A stretch of 64,000 bases of DNA from Hypomyces perniciosus. Lineage: Eukaryota > Ascomycota > Sordariomycetes > Hypocreales > Hypocreaceae. This document shows positions 12,113 through 24,297 of this stretch, piece after piece. The notes below the pieces were generated by a model that saw nothing but the letters and a program-made list of their open reading frames with translations, was not told where the DNA came from and made no database searches. The stretch spans positions 4,774,001 through 4,838,000 of the forward strand of contig SPDT01000007.1 in the NCBI GenBank assembly GCA_008477525.1. The letters run 5' to 3'. Each line of letters begins with the position of its first letter. Positions within the stretch are counted from its first letter, which is position 1. The translations under genes and the position numbers were made by a program.

Positions 12113-14535
12113 ATGGAGTCGAAACGGAAGGCCAACGGGGCAGCGTCTGTTGATGCGGAGGACCGTCACGCGAAGCGGCGCAAGGTTGCAGTAAGTGTGC
12201 TATGATGCGTCTTGCTGGGAAGAGGACGCGGTGTTTTGCACGCAATCCGTAGTCGATGCGCTGCTGCTGGGTGCCTCTGGCAAAGGCTGCTTAGAAGCCA
12301 GCACCCCTTCTGCATGTTTGCGCTGACATGGTCACCTCTAGCAGGATTTCGATCTCTCCAAGGGTGAAACTCAAGAATCAACAACCGCATATGGATTGGC
12401 TTTTCTCGAGCAGATCCGTCGGACAGCGGACAAGAGGTATGCTGCTACTAGTACTCCATAGATGACACAACAGAATCCATCGACTAACGAGCTTGATTCC
12501 ATAGCGGCCGCCTGGTTGCAACCGGCTTCGAGAAGCTTCCCCCACGAGAGGGCAACGCAGAATATTACAAAAAGACTCGATTGCCGATTTCTCTTGAGAC
12601 CATTGAAGAGAAGCTAAATAAAGGATACTTTGGCAACTTGGCCGAGGTGGAAAGCTACTTCAAGAGGATGATTGCCAACGCCAAGGATTTCTACCCCCGG
12701 TCATCTCAGGTTTTCGATGATGCCGAACGTGTCCGCAAAGCGCTGAGCAACTATATGACCAAGACAAATCCCGCATACCACAACCGTTCGTACCAAGCGG
12801 TACCGACTCCTCTGCCGCCGGAAGAACCCGAAGAAGAGGATGAGGCCGATGAAGATGCTGAGGGCGAAGAGGAGAACCTAGAGGAAGAGAATGAAGAAGA
12901 AGAGCAGGATGAAGATGCCGAAGGTGAAGAAGATGACGGAGAAGAAGAAGAAGAGCCCGAACAAGATGATGAAGAAGAAGAGGAAGAGGAGGACGAGGAC
13001 GAGGAGCCAAGATCTAGACGAAAATCCATCATTCTGAAGCGCAGAGGACCTGGTCGTCCCCCCAAGAACGCCAATCAGGGAAGTCCGAGGACACGGACTC
13101 CACCAACTCGCCCTGATCACCAGTATGAAAATGTGCCCTACAAGGGGCTCAGTTTTCAGCAAGCGCAAGAAAAGATTGTGGAGGAGCTTATACGACACCA
13201 GGAGCCAGAGTATGTTGGATTCATATGCTGTGCTGAGCATGTGGCATGCTGACGATGACTCTAGATACGACGATGCGTACTTTGAGCCCTTTATTAACCT
13301 CCCGCCTCGGGCTCTGAAGGATTATTACAGAATCGTTACCGACCCACTGTCACTCAAGAAGCTACAGAAAATCGTCAAAGGTATCCATGGGCGAAACGAC
13401 GTGAGCGGTGTGAGCGACTTGAAAAACTGGAGCGCCTTTGAGGAGAAATCGAAGGTGCTATGGACAAATGCATTCTTTTACAACGAGGAGGGAAGCGAGA
13501 TTTACATGCTAGCACAGGAGCTTGAAGTGGGTTTTCTTGAACACGTTTCTCAACGCATGGCTAACAATCCAAATAGAAAGCTTTCTATTCCCAATTGAAG
13601 AAGGCCCAAGCGGTTGTCCCTGAGCCGTCACAACCAAAGATCAAGTTAAAGGTTGGTCAGGGAACTGAGACGCCAAGCTCTAAGAAGATCACCATCCACG
13701 TTGGCGGACGCGGTGGTTCAGTGGACTCGCCAGCACCACAGACAGCCCAATCAACAGACCCTGTTCCTGTTTCGGCGAATGTCAATGGCACCGCCCAGCC
13801 TTCTGTTCCGAACTTGGACGTTGCCCGAAGTGCTTCGGTTTCGGCGCCATCCCCAAGTCCATCAGCACAAGTAGGACTGAAGGTGGAAGACAGTGCCCGC
13901 GCATCCCCGGCAATTATGGCAAACATTCCTAGTTCCGGAACGCCTGGGCAGACCGTATCTGTTGTCCGGCCTCCTATTCCTGCTGTTCCATCTCAACCTG
14001 TTCAAAACAACCCGCTTGCGAACGGGTATACAGAACAGAGACGGTTCCGCGCGGATGGTAAAGGTATGCTGCTATTCAAATGTAATACCGCTTCAATTCC
14101 ACATACTAACATCGGCTAGGCATCAATAACGCACTTATCTCGAAGCTGCGCATTCAAACTCACCCCAGTCTTCAAAGCGAGCGTCCAACAGTCGTCACCG
14201 TGCTGCCCAATGCTAAAGAAATGCAGCAATCTGCCACGATTAACCTGCCGCCTACCCAGACTCGCATCTGGATTATCGCAACTCTCCCGACATTCCTCCA
14301 GGACCGCCAGTATAGTCTGTGGACCTTGATAGACAGACAGCCTCTCAGGCAATGCCCACAACCCATTCCCAACCAAACTCAGCAGGAGCGAGCTTTCGAT
14401 GTTTTACTACACCCGGGGCTGAACGTCATTGAGGCGCATCTCATCGCTGCTATTCCTCGAGGTGAGCGTGAACAAGGCGGTCCAGAGGTGGAACTCGAAG
14501 TTTTCACTGTGCTTGTCAATGTGTCAAGGCATTAG
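12113..14535 (+). CDS. RSC4: RSC4-like tandem bromodomain chromatin-remodelling subunit
   Basis: Six exons: 12113-12190, 12342(or 12345)-12436, 12505-13209, 13265-13526, 13577-14063 and 14120-14535, giving about 680 aa (yeast Rsc4 is about 625). The N-terminus has a basic nuclear signal (AKRRKV). Bromodomain 1 spans about residues 40-140 (LPISLETIEEKLNKGYF, MIANAKDFY). An almost pure Glu/Asp linker at about 155-225 is followed by an AT-hook-like RRGPGRPPK. Bromodomain 2 is at about 265-385 (FINLPPRALKDYYRIVTDPLSL, FFYNEEGSEIY). The last 135 residues (HPSLQSERPTVVTVLPNAKE onward) match the Rsc4-type C-terminal domain. The protein should read acetyl-lysine on histone tails within a RSC-type SWI/SNF remodeller. 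Exon 2 has a TAGCAG tandem acceptor. Confidence 0.87.
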
Positions 14536-15201
14536 TAGAGCCAAACGAAAAGAAGAAGAAAACTGTGTGCCGAATTTCACGACCTAGATTCTTAGAAAAC
14601 GTGGTCTGTTTTTTTTTTTGGTCCTTGGGGGGTAATCTCTTTCTTCCAAATCCTTTGGCTGAGAGAATACTGATGTTGCTTGGGGGCGATTTTTTTGAGA
14701 AACTTGCGCTATGTACAAAGGTGGGAAGATAAATTGTTGGGAGTTAAGATGTTCACAGGTAGGCGGCGGAATAATTGAATTCAGGGGGATTTGGGTCTGT
14801 GTGATGGATCGATTAGGATGTGTATGTTTATGACGGTAGATTGCGCTGAATATACAGTAATTTCTTGAACGACGTATGCCTTGGCAACTTTGGACCCAAA
14901 TTGTGGTTTGCTTCAACCAAGAATATGATTGTCAAGATGGGCCAGATACCTATTCAGGTCATCAGATGCCTTCTTGGGTCTCAGGTTTCTCAAATACGGA
15001 AAAGTAGTCGTATTTGAGACCAGATAGAAAGCATCAGTTTGTCAGATATCCTCCCTGCAAACAATCTTCTAGGCTCTATGGTATCGTAAAAACATCATTA
15101 AGGAGTCTCCGCCAAGCGCCAGTCCATGCCAATGTGATATACATACTTGATCCAAACCGGAAGTTTTGGATTCAAAAACCAAGTAGCAGCAAGTCCCCCC
15201 A
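14536..15201. other. Convergent intergenic region
   Basis: 3' ends of the RSC4-like gene (+) and the mitochondrial-type unknown gene (-) face each other here. No gene or RNA is recognised. Open frames are short and T-rich. Confidence 0.5.
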
Positions 15202-16606
15202 TCAACCACCAGCAGGCCTCTGCTTCATCTGTATCAAATGCTTAAGTCCAGTCTGAATACCCATGTACTTCCGCTGCTTAGGATCATACCAGCCCAAGAC
15301 ATAGACAGCCATGACGGCAGACTTCCCTTGCAGTTCGACCAGCCCGTCTACTCGAACACAGCCTCGGTTCGGTGGCTGCTTGGCCGGTTGCCAGTTCTTG
15401 GTGAATGTGATCGTAGCAGCCTGCAAGGCGGCCTGAATGCGCGGATCAACTTGGCTTTCGCCACTGAATGGCGTCCCGAGAATTTCGCCGATTCCGGTGT
15501 TTATAGGAAAGTTTTGCGACTTATCCGGGTGTCCCGGCACTTTGGCTACCTGCTTGCCAGTGGTTCCCAGCTCACTCTGCTCCTTGATACGGTTCAGAAT
15601 TGCGGTCTGCCAAGTCGTTTCAGGCGGTGGCGCCGTGCTGAATCCTAGTGCTTTTGCAATGTCCTGCGCCGTTTGCTTCACGAGAGAGTTGACAAACGTC
15701 CACACCGACAGTGCAACTGCCTTGGGATATAAAGCCGTATTCAAGTGACTCGCAGCTAAAGAGTCCATCTGCCGGTCTCCCCAAAATATTCCATCATCAT
15801 CGATGATGATTCTATTGGGTGTTTGTTAGTCGACATATTCTTTAACTGTTTCCTTATCCCTTACCCTGAGATATAGTGCTTCGGGGGAGGGGCAGGTGGG
15901 TAAATGATGTCCAGCCAAAGCTTCTTGATTTTGATATCTCGGCCGCCAAGCAAGTGGACATAGGCTGGGTTTCGTTCTACCCCACGACGGATAAGTTCAG
16001 CCAGTCCCACTGATAGATGCTGTCAGCATAGCCAAGGCACAGATTTGGTGACCGAGCTCACTCTTGATATCTTTCTGCAGCTGTTGATCCTGATTGACGG
16101 CTAGGAATGTGCTCCATTCTGGGTCAGACCCTTTGTACGGTGGTTGTTTGACCTCTTGCGTTGTGAAGGGGAATGGAATAAAGAGAATAGGCTCGCCCTC
16201 CTCCGCCAGGTCTTCCATCTCCTTCTTCTCCTTCTCTGATAAGGCGTCCCATTCGTGATCGGCCCAGTCGAGAAGGGGATCGAAAACAACGGCCGCAAAG
16301 ATCTGCCAGCATGCATACAAGGCTAAGGTGGTGAAGAGCGCATGACTATCCTGGCTGTCAGTCATTGAACCGGGGTTGATAGAGCATACGAGTATGCGAC
16401 ACTTACCCCAGTCGGTGCCGGATAGCGCCCGCTCTGGGCGGAGAACTGGGCCGCGGAAAGTAAACGGGAACACCCTCGGGCAGCTTCCTACGCCATGGCA
16501 AAAAAGAAATATGTCGTTGAATCGAGGGGAGTCGACTGGGGATGCGCGGCGTTGCATTCAGCGTGAAGATTGCATGTCGTGAGACGACAGTCGCGCGACG
16601 GAGCAT
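15202..16606 (-). CDS. Conserved fungal mitochondrial-type protein of unknown function
   Basis: Four exons on the minus strand: 16407-16606, 16062-16354 (16345 is an alternative acceptor), 15865-16009 and 15202-15811, giving about 415 aa. I recognise no named family. The N-terminus (MLRRATVVSRHAIFTLNATP...) is basic, free of acidic residues and mitochondrial-targeting in style. A hydrophobic segment follows (ALFTTLALYACWQIFAAVVF), a likely single membrane span. Then come an acidic helical stretch (EKEKKEMEDLAEEGE), FIPFPFTTQEVKQPPYKGSD, a central piece ending in KKLWLDIIYPPAPPPKHYISG, then IIIDDDGIFWGDRQMD and a C-terminal half of about 190 residues with LGWYDPKQRKYMG. Exon phases fit at every junction. 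From memory of fungal proteomes this architecture is widespread but uncharacterised; localisation and membrane insertion are inference. It is divergent from the Vps3844 gene. Confidence 0.8.
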
Positions 16607-17021
16607 TCCGTTCCGCTCTCTCGAAAGTATGCGTCACCAAATAATACTCAGCGTTAGGAGAAAAAGGTGGACGAGAATATATGCATCAGGGGAACAAGCG
16701 CATAATGCTTTCGTGTCGTGGCGAAAGGTGAGGATGGTTCTACAAGAGATGGATAAGGCTATGTTTCAATTAGTAGGTACCTCTCTACCCAGGACTTCGT
16801 ACCTGTGTTACATCAGGTTGCATGTGCAATTATGAAGTAGTCAAGTCTTGCTACTAGTGTCTCGCAACCTGAGTCGGAGTATTTTAGCCCCGATATTCCG
16901 ACGCAGCCAACCAGATCGCACCCCCTTCAACCAGAGGCGGCCTGTGTACGTGGAGCCGTGACGTTGGGAGCTCGTTCCAGCGCGCCAACAAACATCACAG
17001 CTTCACGAACCAGATATCATC
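16607..17021. promoter_or_regulatory. Divergent promoter region, unknown mitochondrial gene / Vps3844 gene
   Basis: About 415 bp separate the two start codons. No specific site stands out. Confidence 0.45.
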
Positions 17022-18221
17022 ATGAAGCTCACAGTAGGGTTTGTCGCGGCCATCGCCACCTGTGCTGCCGCTGCGCAGCCCGCAGCCGACGTCTTCATCC
17101 TGCCCTCTCGCGAATCCGCCTCAACGCCATCCATCTCACGAACCCTCGCCCGATTGATCCTCCTGCAGCGCCTGGCTCCCTTTGGACAAGGGCCATCCAT
17201 CAAAGATATCCCCAATGGCGTCGATTCCCAGAAGGTGGTGTCATTGATGAACCAGTTCGGAAAGACGGTCCCTCCGTTGTTCCTCGACGATGAATCCGAT
17301 GAACCAAGTCAGCTTGTTATCATGCTAGAGGGGATGACGGAGAAACAGATCAAGGATACGGGAAAGGCGCTGGAAGTAGCGCCTACGTTTTCAATTTCAG
17401 ATCCACCGTCTGCCATCGCGCATAACACGCTGATGAAGTACGATTTCTATAACGCGGGTGTTACGAATGAGCACAAGTGCTCCCTTGACCAGGTGACCAA
17501 CCCGTTTGAGGAGCAGTGCTGGAGTGGGAAGTCAACTGTTGCCAAGTACAATGTGCAAAAGGTATAGAGGCTGACGAAACGTCTTATCATCAATGGTGGA
17601 CTAGAACTGATCCCATCATAGAACCCCGACATCCTTGCCGATTTCGTTCGCAGATTCCCCAAGCTTGCCTCGCTTGCCAAGTCAGGCGAGATGCAAACGA
17701 CTGTCATCCTTCTCCCTGCCGTTAGCGAGAACTCCAGCCCAAAGCGCTGGTCAGACAAGCCACAAGAGCTTCGACGTCGCCAGGCAGAGCAAGTCATTAC
17801 CTCCTTTGGCAAGACTACTACTACGTCCGTTGCACCGACCTCGTCCGCCTCCAACATCTTCAAAGCCCCCTCTAAACACATCCCTGCTTGTTTCAAGTCC
17901 CTGGAGAGCTGCGTCTCTGGAACAGGGAACTGCTCACACCAGGGCCAATGCATCGACAAGTATTCGTCAACGAGTACAAAGAGCGATGAAGCTTGCTTTA
18001 CATGCCACTGTCTGAGCACCAGGCCTGAGAAGAACGGCCCCCTCACTCACTGGGCGGGACCAACTTGCGCGAAGAAGGACATCAGTGTGCCATTCTGGCT
18101 CTTTGCTGGCTTCACTCTGCTTATGATTGGTATATTGTCCCTGGCAACTTCCACGCTTTATCGTGTTGGTGACGAAAAGCTCCCCGGTGTCATTGGAGCC
18201 GGTGTTTCCAAGTCGAAATAA
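17022..18221 (+). CDS. Vps3844-domain (DUF3844) type I membrane protein of the secretory pathway
   Basis: Two exons (17022-17561, 17622-18221) give 379 aa. It begins with a signal peptide (MKLTVGFVAAIATCAAAAQP). The lumenal part has a variable region, an EGF-like Cys-rich block (IPACFKSLESC, NCSHQGQCIDKY, ACFTCHC, WAGPTCAKKD), then one transmembrane helix (VPFWLFAGFTLLMIGILSLA) and a short cytosolic tail ending GAGVSKSK. The Cys block plus helix is the domain called Vps3844 or DUF3844. Fungal members are placed in ER/vacuolar sorting; the molecular role is poorly known. Confidence 0.85.
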
Positions 18222-19834
18222 GCAGTCACGGTAGTAATTGGAAGTCTGACAGAACAATGTGTGGGCCCTGGGAATGGAAATCAAGGTGGCATTTTCGGCC
18301 CAACAAGGGCTCTATCCATAATCACCAGGGCCAGGAGTGTGTACCATACTGAAGGTGTATAGATTTATCGCGTCATCCGCGGCGAGGCAAAGTCACGGAT
18401 GTGCTTCTGGAAGCTAGGGCTTGTGTTTTTGTGTTGTTTGTGCTGGTTTTAGTCTATTGTTTAGGGAGGCACGCGGTTAATATCCATCGAACCGACTCGA
18501 CTGTATCAAGAGCGCAAGAGGAACTAAAGCTCCCCTATGATAGTGATACTATCCCGGTCTCCATAAAATTCCTAACGTGCCGTTGATCCGCTTACTGTTA
18601 CATAAACCAAGCCAAACAAGCTTGTTTTACACTTTCGTGACTCGAGACACATACTACTGTAAGGTACTACTAATCTAAAGAAGCAAGCACTCAATCATTT
18701 GGAGAAGGTTATTAGTACCACTCGGAATTGCAGATAGTGTTATTTGGAATCACTACGACTCTAGCCTGTTGTAATACGACGAAGTCCTTAGGGGTCTGTT
18801 GGTTTTCAGTTACGACCCTTACGATCTTATCGAACGAACGCCTCTTTTTTACCTGTTTTGGTGAACTCAATAGGACAAAATTGATGGGACTCTTTTCTCG
18901 CATTTTTTTCTAGTTTGGGCTGCTATGTGGAAGTTGTGAACGCGGATTCACCGTATAGCTCGCGATTCCGATACTAATTTCGGCTTCTCTCGTGTTGCCG
19001 ACTCGCAGCATAGTAGTATTCCTAGCCGGAGCTCAAATAGTTCAAAGCCGTATATGTAGGACGAACGAAGCGATCGATTGACAGCTGGGCTAATTGGACT
19101 CGGAACTGCCGAATTGAACACTAATAGTGTGGCCGGAGCCGGAGGTCCCCTTCATCGGTCTACGTCATATCAATGCCACTTAGTTCCAAATTATGACCTC
19201 TCAATTACTGAAGCAGACGATTGCCTCGGTCTCACTCTCTTCACATCTTGCCTACCAAGGTAGGCACCTATCCAGATAGGGTAAGGTACTCATAAAAAGC
19301 TCCAGAGGTGCGTGATATACGGAGCACTGCTAGGTAATACGAAACACGCAGATATACAAATCAACCAACTAATTGATAATCACACGGCATCGCCATATCC
19401 CATCAGCCCGCACGTGGATATCCCCAACACCCCCGAGAATAGATCCTTCTCATCCGGTTCGACAATATGACGAAATGTATTCTTCTGCTTTTAAATGACG
19501 TTCCATCACCAGAAATCTTGAAGCATTGGCCAATCACGCACTGGGCGGCTTCGGCCCCGCCGCGCCTCCGAGTAAGGGACGGAGTTTTTCCAAAACGCCG
19601 GTCATAAGTGTAGACCATTAGGAGGCGTTAAGGCGTTGAGGCACAGCGTCGAAGATAGGCCGGGAACCGAGCTTGTTGCATAATTATCCTAATACCTATT
19701 CAGATAAAAACACCCGAGCTTGTGACTATTTACTTCCGCTTTCACGGCATTTGAAGAGACATGACACCCATTTCTCACCCTCCGCCTGAGCTATTAGGGC
19801 GGCAGACAAGCAGATCAGGTTTAAGAACCCGTGC
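18222..19834. other. 1.6-kb intergenic region upstream of a Zn2Cys6 regulator
   Basis: No gene is recognised. Several CGG triplets occur, including a CGG-N5-CCG arrangement near 18940-18952 and CCGGAGCCGGAGG near 19136, plus a CACGTG near 19413. These could be regulator sites for the downstream gene, but this is only inference. Confidence 0.4.
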
Positions 19835-22464
19835 ATGATGGATACGCCCACCTCCGAACAATCACCCAGCAAGCCGGAGAGACTCAAGTTGCCAACGGCC
19901 AAATGGGGGGCTGCCTGTGCCCCTTGTGCCACTGCCAAGGCCAAATGCATTCGATCAAACGATTCACTCGGAGCGAAATGTGACAGGTGAGTTATTCCCA
20001 TGAGTCAATCTTTTCCCAGTGTGAAAAGTTTTGAGTCATATCTTGGAAGGGCGTGGTAATGACTAATGCGTCGAATTGGGTCAGATGTGAGAGACTGTTG
20101 AAGGAATGTAAAGATCAAGTACATCGTCCTCGGAAAAAAAGACAAGCCAAACCTTCGTGAGTAGCAGCTTGTTTCTTTACGCATGTGGTTGCATGAAAAT
20201 GTTTCGTTCTGCATGGCACTTTGGAATGTCGTTGATCCCCAATCTCTGAGAACTACCACCAGTTCAAAGGGGTAAACATGAGGGCATCGGCTGCTTTTGT
20301 GGTCAACTCAAGTCGCAATTCAGTAACTCAGCTAATTCATTTTACATAGTCGAACGGCTCAAATTGAAGAGAAGCTTGATGGTCTTGTCAGTCTCCTCGG
20401 GGTCTCAGGAGACCTGTCCAATGCCGAGCCAGGCCCATCCTCTCATAGCAGCGTCAATGGTGATAGAGGAACAAGAGCGGGAACACCATTCTCGAGTCCG
20501 TCTAGCTCTATTCCCGCCTGTCCCAGCAGTGTCAATGCCTGGACAATCGATCCGGCTTACAATTCATTCACGCCGAGGGCATGTATGTGCCACCCTGAAA
20601 GCGAGGAGGCAGCACCGCCACCTCCAGACTCGGATGAAGAACTTCTCAAACTTTACCGGGAACGGATGCACACTGGCCATCCGTTTGTTGTCATCCCCCC
20701 CGACGTCACGGCTGCCACTTTGGTGGCTAGTAGACCATTCTTAATGGCGGCCATTAGGATGGTGAGCTCCTTTCGGAGCCTCAGATCAGTGCGGGCGCAG
20801 ACATATTACTTAATGAAACATATCGCGGATCACATGCTCATACGCTCAGAAAAATCCTTAGAGCTGTTACTTGGGATCATTGTTATGCTGGGGTATCAGC
20901 AATATCACTGCTGTCTTCATGGGCAGATCCCTAACCTAATATCTTTGGCCGCCACATTGGTTGCAGATATTGGTATACATCGCCCTCCCGGCATTAATGA
21001 ACGAACACACCTACTGGTCGCCAGGCCTATGGAGCCCATGAAGAGGACAAATGAGGAAAGAAGAGTATTTGCAGGAGCATGGTATTGGGCCTCAATGTAA
21101 GTCAAACACCTGTAACACACACTTGAGCCTACAGCTCACCTTGTTCAAGAATGTCGATGAACTTTGGAAGAATCGAACTTATGCGATATAACAAATACCT
21201 TCACGAATGTATACAGCATCTAGAAGCCGATGCAGAATACGAAAGCGACATAACCCTCGTCTACCTCATTCGGATACAGCGATTAACAGAGAGAATAGCC
21301 GAGCTGAACTCCAAAGACAAGGCAGTCGAAGAGATTTCCTCTGTCCCAACCGCCCCTGTGTCGGCATACATCTCGGCTTTCCAATGCGAACTAGACCATC
21401 TAGCAAACAGTTTACCAGACCACTTAAAAACGGATAGTCAGTGCTTGTCCCGAGGTCAACTTGGCTCTCGTCACTAATCAGTTGAAACAGAAACGTTTCG
21501 ACTACTCATAGACGCCGCCCGACTTCGACTATACGAACCTCCCGTTGTTGACAAAAACCTTATTATCTCTCTCTCTAAGTCTCTCACTTCCATGTCCATT
21601 GGCGCAACATGTCCACTAGACAAATTGTATCAATCAAGAGCCGCCCTTGCTTCTTGGTTCGATACATGGCTTTCTCTCCCTGTCTCTTCATACTATTTCC
21701 AAACTACCGCAGTCGGGTCTCATTTGGTCTACGCTCTTACTATGCTCGGTCGTTGGGCTAGATTAGCTCCCCCTATCACGATGTACGAAGGCCAAACACC
21801 TCAGCATGACACAAGCGCGAATCAGAACAGTTCCTTATACAACTCAGACGTCACAGGTGCACAAGGCGAATCGAGCACAGGAAAGGGGAAGGCACGACAA
21901 TCCCAAACACGATTATCTGGCCGTTTCGATCCAGATTCGGATCCTCACTTAGCTGTGGCTGTGGCAGCTTTACGATCACAGCTCCAGGGACATCCCGGCC
22001 TCCTAGTCAACATCCCAGGGATCCTTTCCGCCATCGGCAGTCGTTTCGAGCAGGCCAACACAACCTTTCAGTTCATCTCAACAGAAAATGAAAGGACGAA
22101 TAGGAACATATGGACGGTATGTGCACTCAAGATTCGCATTATTCAGACGAAACTTGAGTATTGGGCGGAGCTTGTGTCTGCTGGTGCGCAGACATTGAGC
22201 CTTGGGGACAAACCTGATGGAGCAGACATGAAGACTTCGGATTGGCAATGCGCTTCTCATTTCTCACAGCCAACTTGCGATGGTTTGGACAATTCGGTGT
22301 GTTTTCAGGACGGCTGTCGCGTGGATCACGATGAGCAGACGGTAACTTCGGGTGCAAGTACGGAATGGACCGACGATTTGTTTTCAGGAGTTGATCCCAC
22401 CATTTGGTTTGACGGGGACCTGGACTGGGGCGCGATTATGACGAACTCTGTGGGACCTATGTAG
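19835..22464 (+). CDS. Zn2Cys6 fungal-specific transcription factor
   Basis: Five exons: 19835-19986, 20085-20156, 20350-21096, 21150-21436 and 21491-22464, all in phase, giving 743 aa. The binuclear cluster lies at about residues 27-55, split by intron 1: CAPCATAKAKC (Cx2Cx6C), then a longer loop with C in AKC, then DRCERLLKEC. The basic linker RPRKKRQAKP and a short coiled-coil-like segment (TAQIEEKLDGLVSLLG) for dimerisation follow. The middle homology region runs from HPFVVIPPDVTAATL through LVADIGIHRPPG and RRVFAGAWYWASIMSMNFGR. The tail is Asp/Trp-rich (STEWTDDLFSGVDPTIWFDG), as in acidic activation domains. No metabolic cluster adjoins it, so its target pathway cannot be inferred. Confidence 0.9.
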
Positions 22465-23573
22465 AAATAGGTATTTTGCAAGGAGTTGGTTGTACTATGG
22501 ACGAAATGGACATATGGGAGTCCTGGCGATTAGATGCATGCGACTAGAAGTCGCCCCGATTCACTGCCTGGTAGCAGCAAGAATTCAGGACGGAAATTTG
22601 GCTTTCTGAAATGAGAAGATTTAATTTAAATCCCCTTCACGCTTAATAGGGTCATCTTTGAACAACTTTCAAGCAATACGATGACGCCTGTGCCCTCCTC
22701 GATCAGCTACCGTCTACAATCTTTTATCGCTCGCTGTGTTCTATTTCGAAAGATCCGACGACTAGCAAAGATGATTGGGTACTTCAAGTTCATCTTCATC
22801 TTCTTTTTCAACTCGCCTGGAATCTCTCTACAAATGATATCGACTACGATGGGCTAGCCAACAGTTGATACGGCATGTGCCACCTCGACTGAATATGATG
22901 GTCATGGAATGTGGTAACACTTCGACCTAATGTACGGAGGTCCAATGGACGGAGAATCTTTGGAACGCACATTAACATAATATCTCTAGAAGCAGTTGTT
23001 TTGGCTCATTACTACAACGTCTCTCAACACAATATCACTGTGGGGTTTCTGGCAAAGTGGAGGCAAACAAGCTCGATTTGATGAAGGATCTTCCCTAGCT
23101 GAGCGGCTATAAAAATCGAGATTTAAACTATAAACAGTGACTTTCTCCCACGTCTGTCAAGGTTCAAAAATTTGTTGCCATATGAATGAAATAAAAGTGA
23201 TGTGAAGGTATTTCGTGGAAAGATCGTCACGAAGCCCGTGTAAACGAATCGGGGATGCACAGTAAACAGGAGAGTCAGATTCGGACAACAGTTCGCAAGA
23301 AATAATAGAACATGAAAAATAAATTAATATCTTGACCCAAGTCAACCCACCCAGGTGTCAGAAAGCTGAGAATGAGACGGTTGGTGCTGTGAAGTGGTTG
23401 ATATTCTGTCAACAGGGTAGCCCCGCACTCTGACAAAGTCCGCATGTGATACCCATGACGCCCTACAAATCGTCAACCACTTTACAGGTTTTACATCTGG
23501 AATCTCGGCAACACAGTATTCGAAAATACTGAACAGAAGGAATACCATCTCCCCACTTCTGCGGAAATTCAAG
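22465..23573. other. 1.1-kb intergenic region
   Basis: Lies between the Zn2Cys6 gene and the rhodanese gene, both on the plus strand. I see terminator-side and promoter-side sequence only, with no gene, RNA or clear repeat. Confidence 0.45.
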
Positions 23574-24110
23574 ATGGCAACATTTGTATCAAGAGGCAGC
23601 CAGCCGGCTCAGATCCCAGAGCCTCTGGCTTCGTGCCCCTTCATCGAGTCTTCCGAGGTCCTGAAGCTCCTCGAGGACGTCTCTGCCGCTGGGCAGCATA
23701 ATCACAGGGACTTCTTACTTGTTGATGTCCGCCGAAATGACTGGGAGGGCGGCACAATAAGCTCATCCATAAACCTCCCAGCCCAATCCTTCCACCAGAC
23801 CCGTTCTGTGGTGTATCAGTTATGCAAGCAAGCCGGCATCAAGAGGGTTGTTTTCTACTGCGGTGAGACACCAAATTTCCGATAGCACTAATGCTTCTGG
23901 GCGCGCTGCTCATGATGATATTATTTAGGGAGTTGTGGTGGTCGAGGACCTAGATGCGCTGGGTGGCTGCAAGATTACCTCAACGACGTGGGCGAGACTG
24001 AAATCAAGGCCCTCATCTTGCAAGGAGGCATCAAAGGCTGGCAAAAGACTTACGGCAGCAAGATGATGGATAACTATGACGAGAAAGTGTGGGCAGAACA
24101 AAGCAAGTAG
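23574..24110 (+). CDS. Rhodanese/Cdc25-type phosphatase-like domain protein
   Basis: Two exons (23574-23862, 23929-24110) give 156 aa, one rhodanese domain. Seen in order: a CH2A-like segment FLLVDVRRNDWEGGTISSSI, the strand RVVFYC, and an active-site loop CGSCGGR directly followed by GPRCAGW. This is a C-x5-R loop as in Cdc25/Acr2-type rhodaneses. YLNDVGETEIKALILQGGIKGW is the usual C-terminal helix-strand-helix. Related yeast proteins (Ych1, Acr2) act as phosphatase or arsenate reductase; the substrate here cannot be decided from sequence. The intron falls exactly inside the active-site loop. The gene is convergent with SmG. Confidence 0.87.
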
Positions 24111-24297
24111 AAGAAAGACGACGTTTGTGTTCTTCTTTTCGGCTGCAGGTCCCTGGAATAATTTCCCTTGATGAAATTTCTAGCAAGATAAGAGCATTCG
24201 TGTGTGAAGTCCCGTAGTGTCACCTCTCCATTTCGTTTCCGTAAACGCCAAACAAGCATTTTAGGTTCCCAGCTGCCCCGTCATCATATCGTGTCGA

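Noticed and set aside
12660..13240. Minus-strand Leu- or Ser-rich frames over the RSC4-like acidic linker
   Set aside because: They are mirror images of GAA/GAG repeats in a well supported coding exon.
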